A stretch of 64,000 nt of DNA from Citrus sinensis (Eukaryota; Streptophyta; Magnoliopsida; Sapindales; Rutaceae), in NCBI RefSeq assembly GCF_022201045.2, contig NC_068560.1, positions 30,397,501 to 30,461,500 of the forward strand, in the 5' to 3' direction. The translations under genes and the position numbers were made by a program. Under the pieces are notes generated by a model, which was given only the letters and a program-made list of their open reading frames with translations, had not been told where the DNA came from and made no database searches. Within the stretch, counting starts at the first letter, position 1; each line of letters starts with the position of its first letter. Positions 52,703 to 64,000 of the stretch are shown in pieces.

Positions 52703-55700
52703 ATGACGATTCAGTCCTCAGTGGAGCGGAAGTATCGAAAGAGTCCTAGAGCCCCTCTCCTCCCGCAAGCACAATCGCAAAAGCACGATAATTTGGAGGC
52801 TCACGAGGCTGGCATTGATGGCGCGTCGTTCTCAGGCGCCGTCTTTAATTTATCAACTACAATTGTTGGAGCCGGAATCATGGCATTACCGGCGACGGTG
52901 ATGGAATTGGGATTGATTCCTGGTCTAATTATGATCGTATTGGTTGGTTGGCTAACGGAATCTTCGATAGACATGATAATGAGATTCAGTCGAGCTTCCA
53001 AGTCGGCCACTTACTCCGGTGTCGTCGCCGACGCTTTTGGTGGGGCCGGTAGGGCCTTATTGCAGGTCTGCATTGTTGTCAACAACTTGGGCATGCTCGT
53101 CGTTTACATGATTATCATCGGTAATATTTCATTTTTTTTTATTGCATACTTAGTGAACTACGAATTGAAATCACAGCTTTATTTGTGATTTGTGGACTTC
53201 GGTGGCAGGTGACGTGTTATCGGGGGCGTGGTTGAACGGGGTCCACCATTCTGGTGTGACCGAAGAATGGTTTGGTCAACATTGGTGGACCACGCGCTTT
53301 ACATTGCTTCTCCTCACCACGCTCTTCGTCTTCCTTCCTCTCATTTCATTCAGGCGCGTTGGTAAACTCTCCTATTGGTTATCCTAATTTTTGCTGGAAT
53401 AATTTAAATTTTGAAAAAGACCCTCAACCCCGCGCCCCCCCCCCCCCCGGGCCTTTTTTTTTTTTAAATGATATCCAACCCTGAATGTCCATTTCTGGAA
53501 CAGTGAAGATCTAGTGGTCAATTGTGGAAGACCATTGGCGCAAACTTTGGAGGTCTTCATTGTCATCTTTCTATTTGAATAACCTTGAGTGCACGGGATC
53601 AAGTCCCAGCTATTCTCCTCTCTAAAGTAGAGGTTTATCGGTCTCATCACATTTGGAGTACAATAACTTTTCTTTCAATATTAAAGTGAAGGCCTCTAAT
53701 ATTAAATGAGGATCAACCTTCGAACTATGCCATAATAAGATTATTAAGAAAAGTCCTGAGCGATTTTTGATTGTACATATTAGTGTATATATATTAAAAA
53801 AAAAAAACAGAGTACATGATAGAATTGTGTTCCACATTTAGCTATTAAAAAGGAGTCGCTTGGGGTTTATAAATAAGATAAGTCCCTTCATTCAATAGTT
53901 AGTCTTTTAGATTAAATATTTAAATAATTATCAATGAAAAATATAACTCTATATGCTTAATTTAATTTTTTTAAAAGATATATTCTTAATTTATTGACTT
54001 AGCTCTACTATATTTTTTGTTTTTTGATTGATTGTAAAGCCATCTTTTTACTGATTTTAGTTTCTATACGAGGTTGTATAGTGATGTTGAGCAACAGTGA
54101 TTGATGTCTGTACTTTTATTGTGCTAGATTCATTGAGGTACACATCGGCATTGTCAGTCGGTTTGGCCATTGTATTCGTGGTGATAACAGCGGGAGTTGC
54201 TGTTGTGAAAACAATTGATGGAAGCATTTCCATGCCGCGTCTGTTGCCTGAAATTTCCAACCAGGCATCTTTTTGGAAACTTTTCACCACTTTCCCAGTT
54301 CTAGTCACTGCTTATATCTGCCACCACAATAGTACGTTCCTTTTAAATCAATATTCTGACTTATTTACTTCATCACAGCACATGAATGAATTAGTTTGTG
54401 GCTATGTTCAGCCTAATGTATTGATGGGCTGTTTGGGGCAGCTGCGCTGCCACTGTGCAGCTGATCTAACCCCTTCATTTTAAAAGAATCCTCCTAACCC
54501 CTTCATTGTAAAAGAATCCTCCTAAAATAAAGGAGGTTGAGCACAGCGCAGCTGCCCCAAACGTGCTTTAATTGTTTTCAAGTATCTTAGGTTTTGCTAA
54601 ACTTCATTATCACTGTATTCTACTTCACTGTCACAGTTTGAACACCATATTTTATGTGAATAGAGAAATACACAACTGAATTAGGACAATATTTTTTTTA
54701 AATTAGTGGTTTTCCATGTTTTTTAAATTCGACAAGTGTTCTAGTTCTAAGTCAGTCGAAATGGAAATTTCTCTTGATGGAAATCCAGATGCCCTATTAC
54801 CTTCAATGTGCTATTTGATGATGCTATCGTGAAATGTGTTTTATTAGCAATGTATAAAATGTAGTTGTATTTTTTATTCTTTTAGATGATTGGTTGAAAC
54901 CAACTTTATTTTTGGAGTATTCAGTTATTCCTATTTGACTGCAAGAAGAAAGTAAGAACAATGAATCAACACATCGAATTACATCCCTAGCTTAATTACA
55001 CCTTAAGAGTGCTAAATGGTTATTGTAGTACAATTTTGGAAGATCTAAAGATTTCTCTTATTCATAAAAAATGTGATGTGTACCACCATAGATATGTATG
55101 TTTTTCTAATAGTCACTGAAATTACTTTTAATTGGTTTCTTTGGCCTGTAACTATTTTGCTGTTTACTTGTACACAATATTGCAGTTCACCCTATAGAGA
55201 ATGAACTGAAAGACCCTACCCAGATTAAGTCGATTGTTCGGACATCAATCACATTGTGTTCAACTGTCTACATTACTACAAGCTTCTTTGGACTCTTACT
55301 CTTTGGGGATCGCACTTTGGATGATGTACTTGCCAATTTTGATGGTGACCTTGGAATTCCATATAGCTCATTGCTTGATGATGTGGTTAGAGTTAGCTAT
55401 GGAATCCACTTGATGCTTGTTTTCCCAATTGTGTTTTTCTCCCTTCGGCTCAACCTAGATGGTCTTCTCTTTCCCTATGCCATTCCCATTGCATTTGACA
55501 ACCGGAGATTTTTTGCAGTGACTGCAGCTCTGATGGGATTTATCTTTGTTGGAGCCAATTTTGTGCCAAGTATCTGGGATGCCTTCCAGTTTACTGGTGC
55601 AACAGCTGCTGTCTCCGTTGGGTTTATCTTTCCAGCTGCAATCGCCCTTAGGTAAGTAATGGTGATGTGAAGTAGAATTATTTGTGACTTTAATCTCAGC

Positions 55701-56137
55701 CGTGGTGGTCTAAGAACCGTCAAAATGTTCAGTTGCCTGTCAGATTACATACTCTCATAGTTGTGATTGCATTATCAAGTCGATCACATTGAAGGTTGAG
55801 AAAACACTCAGCCTTTTGAACCTACAAACATTTCATTCTAAATTTTTGGTAATTGTTTAATCACAAAGTGGGTGAAATTAATACCAAGCATCAAGACAAG
55901 CTTTTTAGAGCATGTTTAACTTCCATTGGTTTATATATTGCTTGACATGAAGAAAGCTGTCCTTTATCCGCTAAAATGGTAAGTATTTCCTATACGTGTG
56001 TGTTCAGGGATACCCATGGAATTGCAACGAAGAACGACAGACTAGCATCATGGTTGATGATATCTTTGGCCGTCTCATCGAGCACAGTGGCAGTCTCTAG
56101 TGACATTTACAGCATTTTCAATGGAGTTGGAGGCTGA
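52703..56137 (+). CDS. AVT6: AVT6-type vacuolar/neutral amino-acid transporter
   Basis: Five exons: 52703-53120, 53209-53361, 54128-54331, 55186-55651 and 56008-56137. Phases 1,1,1,2 close correctly to 456 residues. The start is the ATG at 52703 (MTIQSSVERKYRKSPRAPLL). A soluble N-terminus of about 45 residues leads into the family signature GASFSGAVFNLSTTIVGAGIMALP, then about ten further hydrophobic segments. The conserved FPVLVTAYICHHN follows, as do ELKDPTQIKSIVRTSI and IWDAFQFTGATAAVSVGFIFP. This is the AAAP/SLC38-like family. Plant AVT6 members export amino acids such as Asp and Glu from the vacuole; substrate here is inferred from family only. Intron 2 carries a SINE-like fragment and intron 3 a small MITE. 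Confidence 0.93.
53508..53615 (+). repeat. SINE-like fragment in AVT6 intron 2
   Basis: GATCTAGTGGTCAATTGTGG resembles box A and CACGGGATCAAGTCCCAGC contains a box B-like GGATCAAGTCC, about 90 bases apart. Its ends are not defined. A 9-C run and a T-run precede it at about 53436-53466. Confidence 0.35.
54431..54562. mobile_element. 132-bp MITE in AVT6 intron 3
   Basis: The perfect 19-base inverted ends are GTTTGGGGCAGCTGCGCTG (54431) and its complement ending at 54562. The centre carries a tandem duplication of AACCCCTTCATT-TAAAAGAATCCTCCT, ~29 bases each with one mismatch. No clear target duplication was found. The superfamily is unassigned. Confidence 0.75.
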
Positions 56138-57934
56138 CCTTAAAAGTTAAAAGTGCGAGTGCAACCCTCTGGTTGCTCTTTTAATCCAGTTGCCGGTCAT
56201 CCAGATATGATGCACTTGGAGCCTACTGGGATTGTGCACCTGCGGCTGAACGAAAGATCTAAGCTCCAGTTCAGCATACAATTTTGGTACAGTCATTTAA
56301 ATATTTCATGTTGCGTATATTTTTAAAGTCAATTATGGAACATTGATTATTTGCTTATTTATGGCTATCTACAAATTGATTGGCAGTTTGATTAGTTTGT
56401 CATTGTTAAAGAGTTGGTTATCACTGCTAACAGATGGATTTTAGATAGTTTATGATTGAATTTTTTTGTATATATGGATTGAAAGCTTACTGACAGGACG
56501 GACTTATTATTTTTGACAATATTAACATTTTGGAGAGCCTAATGATAACTTAAAGACACACAGTCAGGATCTGATTTTGACAATCTGCTTACCACCATTT
56601 ATATTTGGTCGTGTTGACCGTGAACGTAACATCATCTTTTCTAAAGGCCAATGCAAGGCATTTATCCTGTTGCTTTCCAAGACTAGAATATATACTCTTT
56701 AGTCATAGCCACTAGATTTCCCCAAGTGTTCCAAGGATCTCTCCAGTAGCTAAGCCTGAGCCTGAGGCATCATCAATCTTTTTACTGTATCCTAATGTTA
56801 GAATAATTATCAAGTATCCACTAGATTTGATGTTGACCGGTTTGATCTTTGCGAAAATAAACTTGCTTTAAATGCTTACTTCAGTAACATTAATACGATC
56901 ATTCACGGTTCAAGCCAACAGGGGGGAAAAGAATGCAATCATTTGAAAAGATAAAAAATGAGATTTTGATCCCTCTTATAAATTAATTTGACCACTTGAG
57001 TCTTTTATATATTTTTAATATCTCATTTTATTCTTGTGTTGAATGAATAATAATGATAGATTAGAGTTGCAAACTACTTGTACCAACTATTCTGTAAAAA
57101 TTAATGAGGGTTAACAGCTTTAGTTGGATGAAAACATAAAAAAATGAAAAAATTATGAAGTTATGTGGAGCTTTCATCCAAGCAATATTAAGATGTCATA
57201 TTAGCTGTTATGAGAAGTTTGTGGCTCTACCATTGTAATTAAATAAATAAAAAAAAAAGAACAAATTATTGAGGGTAATTGTGACCTTTTAATCCTTACA
57301 AAATTAATAAATTTTAATATTTAGAAAGGTGAGGTTATTTGAACCTGTAAAAATACTCTCTGAACTCATTTTTCAATAAACCCATCATTGCATTTTAAAA
57401 ATCACATTTTTACTTTTAACCATTAAATCTTAAATGTAATTCCAATTTACTCATTTATTCATATTTCTTCTTTCTTCTCAAACTCATGAGCGAAATGTTT
57501 TTTTTTTTTCTTACTAATTTAGGAATAACAATAGAACCCACAAATTCACCCAAATCCACCTACCAAAATCCGTATGTTGTAGGTAATTTTACGGGGATTG
57601 TGGGCGGGTTTGATATCACAAATGAAAACCTACATATGATATTTGTTCGCCAAACCTGCACTTTTTTGCAAATACTTTTTAAAATTTTAATTAAAAAATA
57701 TGTAGACCTAAAAACACATAAAGTGTGTAAACTTGTGTGTAGCTGCAACGTGTAAGCCCTAAAGTCTATCTACATTTTCAGTCGATCTCTCATCTAAAGT
57801 AAACTGAAGGAGATTGATCTGTCATCTACCTTCAGTCGTGACCGTGAGTCGCACACCTTGCCTGCTGCCCAACTCCCTTCTTAATCCAAACAATCAACAT
57901 CCAACTCCCTTCTTTGCCGACAATCGTGTCGTGC

Positions 57935-58100
57935 TATTGTAGTTGTTGTAGGGGCCGCTAATTCTGTAGCTACCGTCACCGCCATTAATTCTACAGCTAC
58001 TGTTGCAATTGCTGCCTCCATCATTGAGTCTGCAACTACTGCTACCGTTGATTCTGTAGTCGTTGTTGCTGCTTCCATCGTTGTTACTTTTGGATGCTAG
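57935..58100. repeat. Degenerate triplet-rich repeat
   Basis: Repeated GCT/GTT/ACT/ATT triplets with recurring AATTCTGTAGCTACC and AATTCTACAGCTACTGTT words. All frames therefore look artificially open (Ser/Asn-rich on one strand, Ala/Val/Thr-rich on the other). Probably non-coding. Confidence 0.5.
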
Positions 58101-58658
58101 TTTGTGTTTTTTAAAATTAATTTTAAGCACTTTTGAGTTTTAATGGACTTGTACATTTCATACTTAAACTTGCCGATTCCCATTATTTTTCTTTGAAGAG
58201 TGAAAAAAGTTTTAAAAAAATTGTTTGTCGAGTTGCACAGTAATAAGATATGAACATGAAACGAGAATGATATAACTACTGATGAAAAAAAAATCATTTG
58301 TTTATCAAACAATGCTTAAATTTTGGAACTTTAAAAGTACGAAAAATCAAAGGACTTTATTTGCGTAGCCTTTCTTCTACATATGTATCTTTACATCAAA
58401 TATACACTTAGGGACACTGATTATCGGTAACTAATTACCATAAACACAATGATTATATTTTGAATACATGATTAATTAGTAAGTTTAATACTATAAAACT
58501 TTATCTCTTACTTTGAATAAAAAATTATGAAAAGAAAATTGGTAGAGTTATAAGTCAGGCTAGGTGTATATATTATTTTAATTTATTTTGTCCTTTTAAC
58601 TTTTTAATTATTTCACTCAAAGACATTAAAGTAATAAAAAAAATTATGAAAACATGGG

Positions 58659-59366
58659 CAAGGGCGAAGATAAGAGGAGGCTAACCGGGGCTGCCGCCCA
58701 ATGAACTTTTTGGAAAAAAAAAAAAAGTTAATTATAATTCGTCCTTATTAAAACTTGCAATAAAAAATAGAAGGTGCGAGTGAATCACTACATCTTTACA
58801 TTTTATATTTATTAAATAAAGTTGTAGGGTTGAGTGATTTATTTTGTCTAACATTACAAGTGAAATCTCAAGACATTTTAAATGTTGTACACTTAACCTC
58901 AACTGAAAAAAAAAAAAAAAGATTCAAAGGCTGGAAGACAATAGTTGAGAAATTTTTATTAAGATTGGAGTTTTATTCAAAGAAAAAAGTGAGATAGATA
59001 TGCCCGATTTGAGAACTCACCATATGAGAATATTTTCTTCTGTAAAATTGATTAAGATAATACATCAAAACAAGATGGAGAACGAATTTCTTTAAAATTG
59101 TATGATTGTTTACATTAAAAGAGAAATTGCGAACAATATAAAATCAAATGCGATGATAGATGAGTTCGCTTTTTATAAAGAATAGCATGATATAACTTCG
59201 TTGATAATGCTTTTATGATTTATATTGTCCTTTTATTATTATTATTATTATTTGTTTATGTAGTGTATTTTAATAATTTCATTTGTATAGAACAATTTTT
59301 TTGAGAAATAAATTTAATTTGAAAAAAATAGCACCTCCCTAAGAGATGGTGCTAGCTTCGCCACTT
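58659..59366 (+). mobile_element. hAT transposon relic with 8-bp TSD
   Basis: The 708-bp element starts CAAGGGCGAAGATAAG and ends CTAGCTTCGCCACTT; the reverse complement of the end, AAGTGGCGAAGCTAG, matches the start as a short TIR. Flanks 58651-58658 and 59367-59374 are both AACATGGG, the 8-bp duplication of hAT elements. The interior at about 59070-59190 translates to KMENEFL, a stop, then NCMIVYIKREIANNIKS and MIDEFAFYKE. This resembles the C-terminal region of TTF-type/zf-MYM1-like hAT transposases, with in-frame stops. Most of the transposase is deleted, so the copy cannot move itself. Confidence 0.8.
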
Positions 59367-61171
59367 AACATGGGTGCCAAGAGTACTATTGTGTGTTTAA
59401 ATAATCCCACCCTTTTTAGTTTTTTAGAAATCTATAGTCATTCATTTATATGTGGAAGTCATTTTTAGCCAATAACCCTATAATTTTTCCACTATTATTT
59501 TAATACGAAGGATAAAATAAAATATTAAAAACATTTTCAAGGACTCGAGTTGTAAAAAAAAAAAATCTAAAAAGTATATGAAAGTGTTGTTCTCCCTTTA
59601 AATAGTAAAGGTCTTTTAAATACAACAAAAGAGAGAGAAGAGGAAGAGAAAGTACCAGTCCGACTGCCCTTTAACTAGTTGATAATAGGAGCAAAATGCA
59701 TGGGTATGAAACTTCCTTCAGAGAATGAGAGACAGAGAGAGTACTTTTAATTGCGTAATTATAGCTTAGTTATGTACAGTTAATCCACAGCTGTGCATGG
59801 GTAATAAAGCATTAAGTGCACGCAAACAGATATTAATTAATCAAGTTGTTAAAGCATCAAGCAGATAGCCTTTGAGTCGAGCCTTGACCTTCCCCCGTGC
59901 GTCCACCGTCATTGCACTGCTAATTACGCGGAAACTTATCATATTAGCCGCGTATTCACTTTGTTTATATTTTTGTTTAAACGGAGTTCAGATCACAAGA
60001 GAGACTAAGATTGAATCATTAAGATAAGTTAATAGTGCATTACAAATGAACTTAGACATCTACAGAAGTCAAAATGAAGAAATAATAATAATAATAGAAG
60101 GGAGGAGGAGGTAGTAAACATGGAAACCATATTATTGGTAAAGAGATGCACGTTTTGCATGTATTTTTTAGGTCATGATTCGGGGATACAAAGCTCCAAA
60201 AATAACGAATGATTGGAAGCTTTTTGGACTGCAAAATTGACTCATAATATAAAAATATACGATCGAGTTGAACACCAACACAAACTCCAAATTCAAATTA
60301 TATACACATAAAACTAATGTGCCCATAATACATAACTTATGTTAATAATAGTGGCGTCAAAGTTCCAAAAGTGTAGTGTCGGTAGTGTCATTGGCCTTCC
60401 CCACATGGGATGGGACCTTATATCACATTTGTTTTGTGTCACCCATTGTTGTCCAGTTAATTTAATTTTACAAAATTCAATCGGCCGTCCACCTGTATAA
60501 GCAATAATATGAATGAACATACAAAACGGGGTGAGACTAATGTCGTTTTTATGCACACCTAAGCCTTTTTGATTAATTAAACAATTAATTCGCGAGAGCA
60601 CCGACCCTACATGTTTTGGAACTTTTTCTTCCTCTTTTTCGATTATGTTATTACTCACGTCTTGTGTAATTCTCTCGAGGTCGAGGGGAAATTTTGTTTT
60701 CAAAAAGCAATCATATGTAGTAAGTAGAGCTGTCATCCATGAATTATCCGAATGAATAATGATGTGATCATATTTAATATCATACGAGAGAATGTTATAT
60801 TATCCAAGGTTGAAAAGAGATTCTCGTTGTTATTATTATTTTTATTATTTTTTTGAGCAGGACTATTGGCACCCCTCTAAACATATCTTAATATTTTTAT
60901 TTTTTTAATTAATTTCATTAAAATATTTTCTAATTCTTATTATTAAACCTCATTTCAACAAATGAGCTTCTTTCATTCAAAAGAATATATATATATAAAT
61001 ATATGAGTTTTCATTCTCTTTATTGTAACCACTAATGATAAATTTCTCACCTGAAAATGAGAGAAAAAAGTAATTTTTTTAATTTAAAAAATGTTAGATT
61101 TTTTAAGAGAAAAAGATATTTGATTTTTGAGTGGTGTTTAATTAGAAATCATCTATTATGTAATTGTACAT

Positions 61172-61380
61172 AATAAGTAATGATACAGTCACAAATTTTT
61201 ATATAAATTTATTTTAAATAAATTAATTTAACATCAATTTATTAGTTAAATAAAAATATAATATAATAAAAATAAATAATATATATTAAGAGATATTTAA
61301 TTCAATTAATTATATTATATTATATTATATTAATTTATAAAAAAAAATTATACAAAAATTTATAACTATATTATTATTCT
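61172..61380. mobile_element. Probable AT-rich MITE with imperfect TIRs
   Basis: The left arm AGTAATGATACAGTCACAAA and the reverse complement of the right arm (AATAATAATATAGTTATAAATTTTTG) agree over about 45 positions. Both have AAATTTTTRTATAA in the same place. The middle is almost pure A/T. The target duplication was not resolved. Confidence 0.5.
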
Positions 61381-63370
61381 TTCATCAAAAGTGGCTGACC
61401 AGCGGAGATTGCGCACAAATACCTGGAGGCACGACATGCACCGCCGGCTTCTCTTCCCCAGGGGGACCACCGCTCGTGAAATGTGTCGCCCTCTGCGCTC
61501 TTATGCTCTTAACTCATTTTCACAATCGTCACGTGCGGTCTTTGATCTCCTCCAATAATTACACGTATCATAAATCAACGGCCCATCTGACACCTCCTGG
61601 GAACCCCCTTGCGAAAACCCAAGTTTACCCCCTATCCGTCCCGCAAATTGTTTCTCAATAAATTAATAAATTAAAATCTCTACAGTCTGGACGCAGTAGA
61701 GTGGCCACTCATTTTTCATCACACTGTACTTCGAAATTTTGAAACTTCCCATCTCCTCTCTTCTCCTCTCGTGTCATCCTGATTCACGTGACGACAGCTA
61801 AAAACTCATTAAAACAGAATTTTGTTAGCATACAAGCGCAACCACATTGCCTTCAGTGCTCCCTACGCATTGGTTGGCGGACAAGTCACCATCACGAAAA
61901 TTAATGAAACTAAGTACCCACCGTAACACCGCGGTACGCATCATTATTGTCGCTTCAGCCCCCACCTGTATGTCAACCCAATTGCCAACTTTACCCTTGT
62001 GAGACATTCGCAGTTTCTGACCGAAACTGTCGGTGGGCTATTCCAAGGACCGAGGCTATTTAAGACCATTCATGTCCTCGCCAAAATCCCAAGGAGCTCC
62101 AACAGTGCAACCGCATTTTCGGCGCGTGTCCGCACTTTCAAGTGAAATGGATCCAAGAAAAACTGAATATTCAAAATCGTGCGCCTAGATTTTCTAGTAA
62201 TTTCATTTTAAGGAAGGAATTTTCAATCAATGAAATTCTTATGATAATTATTAGATTAGTATATTTAAACTACATGAGGAAACTCATCAAAAGAAAGTAT
62301 GAAAATGGAATTAGTAATACAAGTGACCTAGGGAAATATAGGATTCATTTCCTTAAACAATATACCAAAATAATTAAAACTACTGAATTTTATTCTACTA
62401 TATATAAAAATAAAATGGTTCCAATGTAGCCTCTAGTTAACTTCTAGTAACGATATAAAATGTACCGGATCTCATCAAAACGAGTGACCTCTTAAGAAGT
62501 CTTTTTGTTGCACGCCATTCTTTAAAAAAGGAAAATTTCAATTAACTGGGACTACTCTGGTTTAACTCTTTACTGGGAGCCAGAATGGGGTGGACTTTGT
62601 CTTCGTCTCTACTCCTCTCCTCACATCCAATTACAATGGGCGGTCTAGATTTCATTTGACTTTCTTCTTCTTCTTCTTCTTTTTCGGTTTTTTAAACAAA
62701 GAGAGAATTTTGAAATTTGCTTTTCAAATTACTGAAAAGCCCCCAACAGAAACGCCTAAACAGGAATATTCTTTCTTTTTTTTTTTTTTTAGGAAAGAAA
62801 AAAAGAAAAGGGATTGGGCCCTGCCCCCATGAGCACGCTACGCGTTGGGGGTTGTTGAACTTGAAATGGTTTTGGTCGTTTTGGTTCTTCTGTTTGAATT
62901 TTCTCGAGTTTTGTTCGCGTTTCATTTACAAACATTGTTACATTTACCAAACCAAACCACAAGTTATCGGATCCAACCTCCCAAGCGATTCACCCGCGCA
63001 AAAAGTTACCACGGTTAAAATAATAATTAAAGAAAAAAACGGATTTTTATTACAGTGAGTTTATTACACAGACAGACAGACACAGTGGATGGTTTAACGG
63101 AATCACGAATTTAGAATTGGCCTTTTTATTTGGTAGTTGCTAAAAATTAAATAAAGTTTAAAACAAGTAAGGTGGAGTGAGAGATTCGAAAGGGGGTTGA
63201 TCCAACAACATTGCCTCATTATAATTTAACCTCGTGCTCCTAGTGGGGGGGGGTAGAAGAAGACCAATCAAAACTTCAATTTCTCGGAAGCCTTGTTTGA
63301 TTGAGATGTTAGCATACAACGTGCTGCGTGTGTCTCTTTCGTTGGCTTGGAGATTGGTTTATTAAAATTC

Positions 63371-63392
63371 ATATATATATATATATATATAT
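63371..63392. repeat. AT microsatellite
   Basis: Eleven AT units. Confidence 0.95.
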
Positions 63393-63695
63393 TGTTTTTG
63401 GGGGAAAGAGCAAAAGTATTTTCTGTGGGGACTGGGGGGAGACCGGAGAAGGAAGGTGAAAGGAATCAAAATCAAAGACGTGTTGAGCTGTTACCATCCT
63501 TTTTCATAAATCCAAAAAAATTTTATTTTGTTTGCTTTTTCACTCTCTTTTTTCGTTTCTTCTTTAATAACAAATTAACAAATAAGGGAAATAATAATAA
63601 TAATAAGAGGCAGGAGGCTTGGTGCTAGCTGTAATCGAACGAGAGAGAGAGGCGTTTTTGTTTTTTGTACTAGTAGTAGAGTATTAAGTAGAGCT

Positions 63696-63717
63696 TGCCT
63701 GCCTGCCTGCCTGCCTC
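63696..63717 (+). repeat. TGCC microsatellite in the CSLC12-like leader
   Basis: Five TGCC units about 150 bases before the ATG, in the presumed 5' UTR. Confidence 0.9.
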
Positions 63718-63868
63718 CCGAGTCTGAGAGTCTCCTCGTCCTTCTTCCACGCGTCTCCTCCTTTCTTCTTCATTACAATGAGATCGGAGTTGTAGGGAGT
63801 TTTCTTAAACTCGGTTGTCTTGTAAGAAGAGTGCGTTCTTCGGTTTAGTTTGTTTGGAAGTGAATCAG

Positions 63869-64000
63869 ATGGCTCCTCCTTCTTCGACGGCGTCGTTCGG
63901 TTGGTGGAAGAAGAAGAGCCACGCTCACAGGGGTGGCGGCACTCCCGTCGTCATCAAAATGGAGAACCCCAACTGGTCTATGGTCGAACTCGAAGCTCCT
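63869..64000 (+). CDS. CSLC12: CSLC12-like xyloglucan glucan synthase, 5' end
   Basis: ATG at 63869; the frame is open for 44 codons to the window edge. The N-terminus reads MAPPSSTASFGWWKKKSHAH, followed by a GGGTPVVIKMENPNWSMVEL block. The GTPVV-KMENPN-WSMVELE string is a hallmark of the cellulose-synthase-like C12/C6 proteins. CSLC enzymes are Golgi multi-pass GT2 glycosyltransferases that make the beta-1,4-glucan backbone of xyloglucan. Only the cytosolic N-terminal tail is visible, so the catalytic D, D, D and QxxRW motifs cannot be checked. A GC-rich coding start after a T-rich leader with TGCC repeats supports this ATG. Confidence 0.82.
   Translation, partial: MAPPSSTASFGWWKKKSHAHRGGGTPVVIKMENPNWSMVELEAP

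Larger units (their letters stand above)
56138..63868. other. Long spacer upstream of the CSLC12-like gene
   Basis: 7.7 kb without a supported gene. It contains the AVT6 3' UTR, a degenerate triplet-rich repeat (about 57935-58100), a hAT relic (58659-59366), a probable MITE (61172-61380), an AT microsatellite (63371-63392) and a TGCC repeat (63696-63717). 61390-62130 is richer in GC and may be an upstream promoter region. The 140-codon minus-strand frame at 60314-60736 shows no domain. 63640-63868 is the CSLC12-like leader. Confidence 0.5.

Noticed and set aside
57881-58130. Ser/Asn-rich and Ala/Thr-rich frames on the minus strand
   Set aside because: They are translations of a degenerate triplet-rich repeat, open in several frames at once.
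60314-60736. 140-codon minus-strand frame
   Set aside because: AT-derived composition, no motif, and no upstream promoter pattern.

Overview
This 64 kb window is nuclear DNA of a flowering plant, most likely a eudicot. Long AT-rich spacers separate genes with short GT-AG introns. The gene content is plant-specific: a phytosulfokine precursor, a cellulose-synthase-like C protein, plant squalene epoxidase, and bHLH and bZIP factors. The wording of several proteins would suit a woody rosid such as Citrus, but that is impression only. I found no bacterial or organellar segment and no CRISPR array.

Layout of genes. 1-699 (+): 3' part of an LCAT-like lipase/acyltransferase. 4598-6740 (+): BSD-domain protein. 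10248-11525 (+): intronless two-TM protein of the family labelled PHLOEM PROTEIN 2-LIKE A10. 13800-14271 (-): phytosulfokine (PSK) peptide-hormone precursor in two small exons. 17934-18281 (+): small uncharacterised protein. 22546-22968 (+): small bZIP factor. 27228-29730 (+): plastid-type DUF3054 membrane protein. 36237-38573 (+): bHLH74-like factor. 41495-45602 (-): squalene epoxidase. 47965-51109 (+): helix-hairpin-helix protein. 52703-56137 (+): AVT6-type amino-acid transporter. 63869-64000 (+): 5' end of a CSLC12-like xyloglucan glucan synthase. Exon joins were worked out by hand from GT-AG sites and checked by phase; every multi-exon CDS closes in frame.

The spacers are rich in small mobile-element relics. 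Three long-TIR elements have perfect 9-bp target duplications (1049-1698, 8703-9653, 15580-16061), as expected of Mutator-like elements. The middle one carries paired ACGACGTCGT palindromes in each TIR and an internal open frame with a membrane segment. At 24954-25936 a 5'-truncated LINE with an RNase H remnant sits, with its own target duplication, inside a TIR element whose uninterrupted relative lies inverted at 39379-39908. A hAT relic with an 8-bp duplication lies at 58659-59366. There is also a tandem array of about 155-bp units (40.0-41.0 kb), a probable solo LTR, several tRNA-derived SINE-like fragments and many microsatellites.

The genes are independent plant loci, not an operon or cluster: sterol synthesis, peptide signalling, transcription, amino-acid transport and cell-wall synthesis lie side by side without evident co-function. 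I saw no convincing new multi-gene system. The most interesting observations are the PSK gene, whose short exons make it easy to miss, and the layered transposon structures.
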